64,000 nt of DNA from Mycobacteroides sp. CBMA 271 (GTDB lineage Bacteria > Actinomycetota > Actinomycetes > Mycobacteriales > Mycobacteriaceae). The translations under genes and the position numbers were made by a program. The DNA lies in the NCBI RefSeq assembly GCF_009729205.1, contig NZ_VTHB01000008.1, positions 124,001 through 188,000 of the forward strand, given 5' to 3'. Numbering within the stretch: the stretch's first letter is position 1; every line of letters begins with the position of its first letter. This document shows, piece by piece, positions 19,178 to 26,280 of the stretch. The notes below the pieces were generated by a model. It saw only the letters and a program-made list of their open reading frames with translations, was not told where the DNA came from and ran no database searches.

Positions 19178-19600
19178 CTACACCAGACCGCGCGGCGACA
19201 CCAAGCCGAAGTTCTCCGGCACGTAGGCCGGGTCGTCCGAGTGCTCGCCCAGCTCAACCTGCCTGTTGTCCGAGTCCACGAACACCACCCGCGGCTTAAA
19301 GACCCGAGCCTCCTCATCGCTCATCACGCCGTAGGCAATGATGATCACCAGGTCACCCGGGTGCACGAGATGTGCTGCCGCACCGTTGATTCCGATGACG
19401 CCGCTGCCACGCGTGCCGGTGATTGCGTAGGTCTCCAGCCGGGCGCCGTTGTCGATGTCGACGATGGTCACCTGCTCACCCTCCAGGAGGTCGGCGGACT
19501 CCATGAGATCGGGGTCGATGGTGACGGATCCGACGTAGTGCAGATCGGCATGCGTCACGGTGGCGCGATGGATCTTGGACTTCATCATCGTGCGGAACAT
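19178..19600 (-). CDS. panD: Aspartate 1-decarboxylase PanD
   Basis: 140 residues; makes beta-alanine for pantothenate. It is a pyruvoyl enzyme self-cleaved between Gly24 and Ser25 in YVGSVTID, and those numbers come out right only from ATG 19600. GGAGG (19606-19610) is five bases before that ATG, while the alternative TTG 19603 would be too close. The panC stop overlaps it (TGATG), so the two are coupled. Its C-terminal tail after residue 110 (ARVFKPRVVFVD...) is the region where pyrazinoic-acid-resistance changes occur in M. tuberculosis. Confidence 0.96.
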   Translation of the reverse strand: MFRTMMKSKIHRATVTHADLHYVGSVTIDPDLMESADLLEGEQVTIVDIDNGARLETYAITGTRGSGVIGINGAAAHLVHPGDLVIIIAYGVMSDEEARVFKPRVVFVDSDNRQVELGEHSDDPAYVPENFGLVSPRGLV

Positions 19601-20535
19601 CAATTCCTCCAGGGGAGATCAGTCTGATCAGGGCCGCTCGGTGGGGTGTGGCCTATTTCGATGGGGACGTTGTCCAAAAGCCGAGTTGTCCCGAACTTGG
19701 CCGCCACCACCATGCGGCCGGGTCCTGCTGCGGGGGTGGGGCCGAGATCGGCGCCGCGCACCTCCAGGTAATCCAGCTCTATCGCCGGCACCTCGTCGAG
19801 GACAGCGCGGGCGGCGTCCAGAGCCGCTTCCGAACCCGCCGAGGCCGAGTAGATTCCGGCGAGCAAGGCGGCCGATAAGGCGCCGGCCTGGTCCCGATGT
19901 TCAGGGCTTAGGAAGACATTGCGCGAAGACATCGCCAGCCCATCCGCCTCGCGGACAATCGGAATCGGAACGATGCGCGTTTTCAGGTTGAGGTCGGCGA
20001 CCATCTGCCGGATGAGTACCAGCTGTTGATAATCCTTCTCGCCGAAGTACGCCTGGTCGGGCGCCACGATCTGCAGCAGCTTGTGCACAACCGTCAGCAT
20101 CCCGGCGAAATGCGTTGGGCGCGCGGCACCCTCAAGATCCGTACCGAGCGGGCCGGGCTGGATGGTGGTGCGCTGCCCGTTCGGGTACATCGCGTCGGCG
20201 GTCGGGGCGAACACCAGTTCCACACCCTCGCCGCGCAGCTTTTCGACATCCGAGTCCAGGGTGCGCGGATAGGCGTCGAGATCCTCACCCGGGCCGAACT
20301 GCAACGGGTTGACGAAGATCGATACCACTACCACCGCGCCCGGAACCTTCCGAGCGTGCCGCACAAGCGTGAGGTGACCCTCATGCAGGGCACCCATGGT
20401 CGGCACCAACATGATCCGGCGGCCGGTATGCCGCAACGCCTTCGACACGTCGTACATCGCGTCGGGATCGTGGTGAATGGTCAGCTCTCCACGGAGGTAG
20501 CCCTTCGGTCCCTTGGGCCCATACAAACTCGTCAT
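19600..20535 (-). CDS. panC: Pantothenate synthetase PanC
   Basis: 311 residues; condenses pantoate and beta-alanine with ATP. Motifs: LVPTMGALHEGHLTLVRHAR (HIGH-type), FVNPLQFGPGEDLDAYPR, FGEKDYQQLVLIRQM and the late MSSRNVFLS (KMSKS-like). Upstream it overlaps the DUF2520 gene by four bases (ATGA), and downstream it shares bases with the panD start. The start ATG 20535 is therefore set by the coupling pattern. Confidence 0.96.
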   Translation of the reverse strand: MTSLYGPKGPKGYLRGELTIHHDPDAMYDVSKALRHTGRRIMLVPTMGALHEGHLTLVRHARKVPGAVVVVSIFVNPLQFGPGEDLDAYPRTLDSDVEKLRGEGVELVFAPTADAMYPNGQRTTIQPGPLGTDLEGAARPTHFAGMLTVVHKLLQIVAPDQAYFGEKDYQQLVLIRQMVADLNLKTRIVPIPIVREADGLAMSSRNVFLSPEHRDQAGALSAALLAGIYSASAGSEAALDAARAVLDEVPAIELDYLEVRGADLGPTPAAGPGRMVVAAKFGTTRLLDNVPIEIGHTPPSGPDQTDLPWRN

Positions 20536-21488
20536 CCGCGTGCGTCTCCAATATCTCGGGGTTCCAGTGCGGCGAAAACCGATTGAGGAGCATGCGCTCG
20601 CTGCGCGGTGCGCCGGGCGTCGGCCCGATATGCCTCCGCTAGAGCCGGATCGGTCTCGGCGAGTGCGTCGAGATGGCGACCGACGGCGGCACCGTCGCCA
20701 CGCGCCACCGGGCCCGTCAGCGCGGCCTGGCCACGATCCAGCGCGTTGGCAACCGCGGCACGCACCAGCGGCCCCAGTACCCGTTCCGGTAGACCGCCGG
20801 GCCCATTACCAATGGTCTCCTGCCCCAACAGTTCTTGCCCCCAGAGTGCGGAACGTAGCGCCTCGACCGCATCCAACACCAGCGTCACAACATGGTTCGA
20901 TCCGTGTACCAGCGCCGCGTGATACAGGGTGCGGGCGTCCTCGCGGACCCGGACCGGTTCTCCACCGATCTCCAGCACCAGCGCCGTACCAATGGCGTAA
21001 CCCGTCTCATCGGCTGCGGTAATTCCAAAGCAGGAGTTGGAAAGTCGTTCGATGTCTTCGTCGCCGCCGGTGAAGGTCATGGCCGGATGAATGGCCAATG
21101 GAATGCATCCGAGAGCGGTCAGCGGCTCCAGGATGGCGATGCCGTTGGCACCGGAGGTGTGTACAACGATGGTCCCGGGCCGCACCGAACCAGTGGCGGC
21201 AAGGCCGGCGATCAACGCCGCCAACTCGTGATCCGGCACCGCAAGGAACAGGAGTTCGGCGCGCGGGGCCACCTCTTGGGCGGGCAACACCTGGCTCTCC
21301 GGCAGTCGTTCCTCGGCACGTCGGCGCGACGCATCGGACACCGCGCTGCACGCAACGACGAAGTGCCCTGCCGTCTCCAGAGCAACACCGATGGCCGTGC
21401 CGACGCGGCCGGCGGAAATGATTCCGATCGCAAGACGCGCAGGTCGCAACCCGTCTAACGGACCATCAACACTGAAAGCCTCAGACAT
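20532..21488 (-). CDS. DUF2520 Rossmann-fold oxidoreductase-like protein in the pan operon (Rv3603c-like)
   Basis: 318 residues. The N-terminal NAD(P)-type Rossmann domain (IGIISAGRVGTAIGVALETAGH, a G-x-x-x-A-G-R-V-G-T variant) continues to about residue 165. A C-terminal helical DUF2520 domain (HAALVHGSNHVVTLVLDAVEAL) resembles the 6-phosphogluconate/ketopantoate-reductase dimer domain. Its four-base overlap with panC across the operon suggests a role in pantothenate synthesis, possibly ketopantoate reduction, but this is inference. It is first of the DUF2520-panC-panD-coaX run. Confidence 0.85.
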   Translation of the reverse strand: MSEAFSVDGPLDGLRPARLAIGIISAGRVGTAIGVALETAGHFVVACSAVSDASRRRAEERLPESQVLPAQEVAPRAELLFLAVPDHELAALIAGLAATGSVRPGTIVVHTSGANGIAILEPLTALGCIPLAIHPAMTFTGGDEDIERLSNSCFGITAADETGYAIGTALVLEIGGEPVRVREDARTLYHAALVHGSNHVVTLVLDAVEALRSALWGQELLGQETIGNGPGGLPERVLGPLVRAAVANALDRGQAALTGPVARGDGAAVGRHLDALAETDPALAEAYRADARRTAQRAHAPQSVFAALEPRDIGDARG

Positions 21489-21642
21489 GCTGAACGAGAC
21501 ACCTCGCAGACTAGATACGTTCCAGTCCTGCTCTACAGGTACCGGACGGTCATCAGCAGATTAATCCCGCCGCGACGCGAACGGCAGAGGCCTGGACCGT
21601 TAGATTGCTCACTTTTGCGCACAGTGACGAAATCGGCGCAGA

Positions 21643-23163
21643 TCAGTCCTCGCGCCGGCGGCGGCGGCCACCGCCGGATTCGGACGGCTCCGAAGGCTCC
21701 CCGGCGTCGGCCGGACCGGTCTGAAGGCGTCCCAGCAGGTCGGCAACCGAGAAGCCGCCGGTCTCCTCCACCCGACGCCGGCCCCGGCTTTCATCCGATT
21801 CCTCGGGCTCCGGCGCTCGGCGTCGACCGCCGCCGGACTCCGCGGGTTCTGGAGCGCGGTGGCCACCCGAAACCTCGGGTTGGCTCGGCTGTTCGGGAGC
21901 CGGGGGCGGAGGCGGCGGTGGGTAGGACGGCTCGGGCGCCCAGTGTCCACCACCACCTGTTTCGGTCGCGGCCGGCGCCTGGTGCCGGGACGGCGTCCCG
22001 GAGTGACGTCCTACCGGCGGTGCGGCCTGGTAGGTGGGGGCAGGTGGCGGCGTGGATTCGTTGGCGGCCCAATTACTTCCGTCGGTTCCGGGCGGTAGCC
22101 ACTGTCCCTCGGCAGGTGCCGGGGCCCACGCGCTAGGTGGCGGCGGCGGAGCGTTCCACTCGGACGGCGGCGCGTTCCATCCTGATTGCGAGACCGGCTG
22201 CTCGGGGGGCGCCATCGGCTGAGGCACCGGATCCCAGTCCTCGCCGTCGGCGGCTGCATCCCAATCTTCTTGTCTGGCAGCCCAATATGCCGGCTGCACA
22301 GATCCCGCGGCGGCCTGGACCTCGGGCTCGCGCTCCTGCATCGGGGGTTGCGGCACCTGAGGTTCGGGGTGCGGACGCCAATGCGTCCCCGAGGACACGG
22401 GTTGCTGATAGGGCTCGGGCTCATGGGGTTGAGCGGTTCCGTAATAGGGCGCAGGAGGATATGGCGCAGCCGGGTAGGGGGGCGTCGGGGGTGCCTCGTC
22501 CACGTGATGGGGGTCTTCGGCAACATCAATGATCGGGTACTCGGAGGTCCGAGTGTCTTCCTCCACCGCGCTGACGTCCTGGTACTCGGGCACCGGACGC
22601 AGCTCCGGCTCACGAACGGAATGGGTGAATGCGGCGGCGGGTTCGGCTCGTTGCGGCCCAGGTTCGGGTTGTGCGCCGGGCCAGGGCCCCAGCGCACGAA
22701 TCGGATCGTGCTCGATCGCCGGCCGATCACTGAGATCGGTATTGAAGAGGATCTCCAGGTTGGTACGCAGCGCGGCCAGCTCCGAGCGCAGCGTCGCGAT
22801 CTCGTCGGCCGCCTGTGCCTCAATCTCACCCGCCAGCTGCTGGCGCAATCTGCTCTCGACCGTCAGCTCGTACTCCCGGCGCGCCGAAATTTCTCGCTCC
22901 AATTGCAGGTCGTACACCAGCTTCTGGTCGCGCACCTTCGCCTGATCGGCGTCACTCTGCCGCCGGTAGGTGAGCGCGGCGAATGATGCGAGAACCGCGG
23001 CCCACAGCGCCAGCACCACACCGACACGAAGATAGATGGCCTTATCGGTGAAAACCAGCGCAACCCCGGACCCGATCGCCAGCACCAGCAACGCGGTCAG
23101 CAACGCCCATCCGGGGCGGCGGCTGCCACGCCGAGGCTTCGCCGCACGGGTGGGCATGGTCAT
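21643..23163 (-). CDS. Membrane protein with coiled coil and Pro-rich tail (DUF6779, Rv3604c-like)
   Basis: About 506 residues. Two hydrophobic helices near the N-terminus (GWALLTALLVLAIGSGVALVF and VGVVLALWAAVLASFAAL) precede a charged coiled coil (residues 75-140, rich in R/E/Q). A long low-complexity Pro/Glu/Ala/Trp tail makes up the remaining two thirds, ending in Arg-rich clusters (GRRRRRED). This matches the actinobacterial family located between the pan and fol genes. ATG 23163 and ATG 23157 are equally possible starts. Function unknown; the shape suggests a membrane scaffold. Confidence 0.8.
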   Translation of the reverse strand: MTMPTRAAKPRRGSRRPGWALLTALLVLAIGSGVALVFTDKAIYLRVGVVLALWAAVLASFAALTYRRQSDADQAKVRDQKLVYDLQLEREISARREYELTVESRLRQQLAGEIEAQAADEIATLRSELAALRTNLEILFNTDLSDRPAIEHDPIRALGPWPGAQPEPGPQRAEPAAAFTHSVREPELRPVPEYQDVSAVEEDTRTSEYPIIDVAEDPHHVDEAPPTPPYPAAPYPPAPYYGTAQPHEPEPYQQPVSSGTHWRPHPEPQVPQPPMQEREPEVQAAAGSVQPAYWAARQEDWDAAADGEDWDPVPQPMAPPEQPVSQSGWNAPPSEWNAPPPPPSAWAPAPAEGQWLPPGTDGSNWAANESTPPPAPTYQAAPPVGRHSGTPSRHQAPAATETGGGGHWAPEPSYPPPPPPPAPEQPSQPEVSGGHRAPEPAESGGGRRRAPEPEESDESRGRRRVEETGGFSVADLLGRLQTGPADAGEPSEPSESGGGRRRRRED

Positions 23164-23233
23164 GGGGGTGACTGTACCCGGACAGTGCAGTGTGCTGGCC
23201 GACCTCGATTCGGCGATTCGACATGCGCAGGTG

Positions 23234-23701
23234 CTATTGCGCGGCGGTCGCGGGCGGGTCCGGCGGCGACTTACAGCAATGCTGAAGCCAGAGCCCGGCG
23301 ACCACAAGCGCCAACGCGCAGCCGGTCGCGATCACCACCCCGAGGGTGTCCGCCGCGGCTGCCGCCAGCTGCGCGCGACGCGGCACGATGTAGATGAGCA
23401 TCGCCGTCCACCACCCGGTCATCAGCGTGCCCAACCACACTGATGCCTTCGCGACCACAACCGACCGTGCCACCATGAGCGCGGGCAAACGCCCGGCGCC
23501 AACCCCGATCTTGCCGTCGTCGACCTTGTCGCGGACGTAGAACGCCCAGCCGCCCTCGGCGATCGCCAACACCAGCAGCGAGACACCGGCGAGCAACGGG
23601 ATCGGCGGTAGCGACCCGTAGGACGTCAAGACCACCAAGTAGCCAACGATCACGGTGATAGCGCCCGCAATCAGCAGATCGCGGATCCGGGTGGGGCCCA
23701 C
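23234..23701 (-). CDS. DUF3180-family membrane protein (Rv3605c-like)
   Basis: 155 residues with four predicted membrane helices; begins MGPTRIRDLLIAGAITVIVGYLVV from GTG 23701, which overlaps the folK stop (TAGTG). DUF3180 proteins sit at the end of the folate operon across actinobacteria, but no function is established. The helix 3-4 region (ARSVVVAKASVWLGTLMTGWWTAML) is the best conserved part. Confidence 0.88.
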   Translation of the reverse strand: MGPTRIRDLLIAGAITVIVGYLVVLTSYGSLPPIPLLAGVSLLVLAIAEGGWAFYVRDKVDDGKIGVGAGRLPALMVARSVVVAKASVWLGTLMTGWWTAMLIYIVPRRAQLAAAAADTLGVVIATGCALALVVAGLWLQHCCKSPPDPPATAAQ

Positions 23702-24225
23702 TACGTCACCGGACCGGTCAGGGTGTGACCCGCCCGCCGCACACCGTCACGTTCGTCAGCGGCGAGCCCGGCCAGCAGGCCAGCCACCGGACGAACCTGT
23801 CCGTCGACCGTCAGCACCGCGTCGGGTTCGATCGCCAGCCACGGCACCAACACGAAGGCGCGCTGATGCGCACGCGGATGCGGCAACGTGAGATCTGGGT
23901 CATCGGAAAGGATTTCGCCAACGGCGTCAGTGTGCTGGCAGCTGATCACGTCGACGTCGAGAGTCCTTGACCCCCAACGCTCCGCACGTACCCGCTGCGC
24001 GGACTGCTCCAGGCGGTGCGCCGCCGCGAGCCACTCCCCAGGCTCACGCCCCCGGGCGATGACCACGGCATTGAGGAAGTCCTCCTGTGGCACCGATCCC
24101 CACGGGGCGGTCTGATAGACCGGCGATACCGCCAGTACGTCCGCACCGAGCGCGTCGACAACCGATTGCAGATGCGCGAGCCTGTCACCGAGATTCGATC
24201 CGATCGAAAGCACGGCACGCACCAC
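23701..24225 (-). CDS. folK: 6-Hydroxymethyl-7,8-dihydropterin pyrophosphokinase FolK
   Basis: 174 residues; transfers pyrophosphate from ATP to hydroxymethyl-dihydropterin in folate synthesis. The HPPK motifs are VLSIGSNLGDR at the N-terminus, SPVYQTAPWGSVPQEDFLNAVV and the R-W-G-S-R-T-L-D-V-D-V-I metal-binding segment followed by LPHPRAHQRAFVLVPW. It starts at GTG 24225 overlapping the folB stop and ends overlapping the DUF3180 start, so translation is coupled on both sides. Confidence 0.95.
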   Translation of the reverse strand: MVRAVLSIGSNLGDRLAHLQSVVDALGADVLAVSPVYQTAPWGSVPQEDFLNAVVIARGREPGEWLAAAHRLEQSAQRVRAERWGSRTLDVDVISCQHTDAVGEILSDDPDLTLPHPRAHQRAFVLVPWLAIEPDAVLTVDGQVRPVAGLLAGLAADERDGVRRAGHTLTGPVT

Positions 24226-24605
24226 TATTGAGCCCCGCCGCGAGATCGCCGGGATCGGCGGGCCACCACCGCCACATCACCAAAGGTCAACGGAATGGGC
24301 GCGTTCGGTTTATGCACCACCGCCTCCACCGCATGCACCCTGGCATCGGTCATCACGTCATCGGCGATCGCCCCCGCGACCGATTCGATGAGGTTGCGCG
24401 GCGGGCCGGACACGATCGCGGCGGCCCGCTGCGCCAGTTCCCCGTAGTCGAGCGTGTCGGTCAGCTGATCCGTGGCTGACGCGGTGTCGAGATCCATCCA
24501 CACGGTGATATCGATGGAGAATTCCTGGCCGTCGCGGCGTTCGTGCTCGAACACTCCGTGGTATCCAAAGACTTTCAGGCCACGCAGCTCGATGCGATCG
24601 GTCAT
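24225..24605 (-). CDS. folB: Dihydroneopterin aldolase FolB
   Basis: 126 residues; converts dihydroneopterin to 6-hydroxymethyl-dihydropterin and glycolaldehyde. Motifs: IELRGLKVFGYHGVFEHERRDGQEFSIDI with the conserved Tyr and Glu, then DYGELAQ and late K-P-N-A-P-I-P (the catalytic Lys). ATG 24605 overlaps the folP stop by four bases. Confidence 0.95.
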   Translation of the reverse strand: MTDRIELRGLKVFGYHGVFEHERRDGQEFSIDITVWMDLDTASATDQLTDTLDYGELAQRAAAIVSGPPRNLIESVAGAIADDVMTDARVHAVEAVVHKPNAPIPLTFGDVAVVARRSRRSRGGAQ

Positions 24606-25657
24606 TTCGTGCCGCCGCCTTTAGTGCCGCGCTGCGCAACCTCACGGCGCCACCTGCCACCTGCCGTCTTGCTGGGCTCAGGCCGCACGGTTCGCACGGT
24701 CACCTCCGTAGTCACCTCGTCTTGACGGACGTCTGCGACGGGCGCGGGCTCCGGCGCGGGCCGCTGGTCCCGCGGGGTTTCATCGCCGCTTTCTGCGGTG
24801 TCCTCTTCGCCCTCTTCGATGGTCTCGACGCCACCGGTTTCCCAGGCGCGCACCACCTTCAGCGCATCCATGGAGGCCCTAACATCGTGCACGCGCACAC
24901 CCCATACCTCATGCAGCGCGCCCAACGCGGTGATGACGGCGGTCGCGGTTTCGCGCCCGTCTGCGGGGCGCTCCACCCCTTTGAGGTCGGTGAGTAGCGC
25001 GCCCAGGAATCGTTTCCGTGACGCGCCGATGAGAATCGGGAAACCAAGCTCCTGAAGGTCCGGGATCGCCTGCAGCAGCAGCCAATTGTGGTGTGCGGTC
25101 TTGGCGAAACCGAGGCCCGGGTCGAGGATGAGCCGTTCCTTGGCGACGCCGGCCTTGAGCGCGACATCCACCGACTCCATGAGTTCTCGCGATACGTCGG
25201 TGACCACATCACCGTAGTTTCGCGCGGCTGACGTGTGGATGAAATCCTTTGAACGCCAATGCATCAGAATCCACGGAAGATCAAGATCCGCCATCAACGG
25301 GGCCATCGCCGAATCGGCACGGCCACCCGAAACGTCGTTGACCATGTTGGCACCAGCCTTCACCGCGGCCGCCGCGACCGACGCGCGCATGGTGTCCACG
25401 CTGACGTTGATCCCGTGACTGGCCAGCTCTTCGATAACGGGGACAACCCGCTGCAGCTCGAGCTTCTGCGCGATCGGCTTGCCACCCGGCCGGGTGGACT
25501 GCCCCCCGACGTCGATGATGTCGGCACCGGCGGCGGCAAGCGACAGGCCATGCGCCACCGCGTCCGACTGCCTGACGAATTGTCCACCGTCAGAGAAGGA
25601 GTCGTCGGTGACATTGACGACTCCCAAAATGTGGGTCAACGCGGGGGTATCCGTCAC
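24602..25657 (-). CDS. folP: Dihydropteroate synthase FolP with C-terminal extension
   Basis: 351 residues; joins para-aminobenzoate to the pterin pyrophosphate and is the sulfonamide target. DHPS motifs are ILGVVNVTDDSFSDGG, DVGGQSTRPGG (loop 2), NDVSGG, LDPGLGFAKT and GASRKRFLG, with R-V-H-D-V near residue 258. After about residue 275 it carries a roughly 75-residue acidic then Pro/Arg-rich tail (EEGEEDTAESGDETP...) that the 280-residue M. tuberculosis FolP1 lacks. The start is GTG 25657, 7 bases after folE. Confidence 0.95.
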   Translation of the reverse strand: MTDTPALTHILGVVNVTDDSFSDGGQFVRQSDAVAHGLSLAAAGADIIDVGGQSTRPGGKPIAQKLELQRVVPVIEELASHGINVSVDTMRASVAAAAVKAGANMVNDVSGGRADSAMAPLMADLDLPWILMHWRSKDFIHTSAARNYGDVVTDVSRELMESVDVALKAGVAKERLILDPGLGFAKTAHHNWLLLQAIPDLQELGFPILIGASRKRFLGALLTDLKGVERPADGRETATAVITALGALHEVWGVRVHDVRASMDALKVVRAWETGGVETIEEGEEDTAESGDETPRDQRPAPEPAPVADVRQDEVTTEVTVRTVRPEPSKTAGGRWRREVAQRGTKGGGTK

Positions 25658-25664
25658 GTCGCGA

Positions 25665-26279
25665 CTATGTCCTCATCATCAGGTCGAGAACCTCGGCGCG
25701 CGAGGCAGCGTCACGTTTGAACTGGCCGCGCACCGCGGACGTGGTGGTTGTCGCACCGGGCTTGCGTACACCACGCATCGCCATGCACAGATGCTCGGCC
25801 TCGATCACGACGATCACTCCGCGCGGCTCCAGCTTGCGCACCAACGCGTCGGCGATCTGCGCCGTCAGCCGCTCCTGCACCTGAGGCCGTTTTGCGTAAA
25901 GGTCAACCAGGCGAGCGATTTTCGACAGCCCGGTGACCCGGCCGTGTTGGCCGGGGATGTATCCGACGTGCGCAACACCGTGGAAGGACACCAGGTGGTG
26001 TTCGCATGTCGAGTACATCGGTATCGATTTCACCAGCACCAGCTCATCGTGCTGTTCGTCAAAGGTGGTGTTCAGCACCGTGTCCGGATCGGTGTACAGC
26101 CCGGCGAAGATCTCCTGGTACGCGCGCGCCACGCGGGCTGGGGTATCCACCAGACCATTGCGGTCCGGGTCTTCACCAACCGCATAAAGCAGTTCGCGGA
26201 CCGCGGCCTCGGCTCGTGCCTGGTCGAAGACGTAACGGGTCGGCTGACCGTTGCGCTCGGCCGTTTCGGGCGAGTTCAT
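25665..26279 (-). CDS. folE: GTP cyclohydrolase I FolE
   Basis: 204 residues; the first committed step from GTP to dihydroneopterin triphosphate. Zinc and active-site motifs are present: YSTCEHHLVSFHG with Cys and His ligands, GLSKIARLVDLYAKRPQVQERLT, and EAEHLCMAMRGVRKPG supplying the second Cys ligand. The start is ATG 26279, one base after the ftsH stop; the much longer frame reaching 27038 is a shadow inside ftsH. Confidence 0.96.
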   Translation of the reverse strand: MNSPETAERNGQPTRYVFDQARAEAAVRELLYAVGEDPDRNGLVDTPARVARAYQEIFAGLYTDPDTVLNTTFDEQHDELVLVKSIPMYSTCEHHLVSFHGVAHVGYIPGQHGRVTGLSKIARLVDLYAKRPQVQERLTAQIADALVRKLEPRGVIVVIEAEHLCMAMRGVRKPGATTTTSAVRGQFKRDAASRAEVLDLMMRT

Positions 26280-26280
26280 G

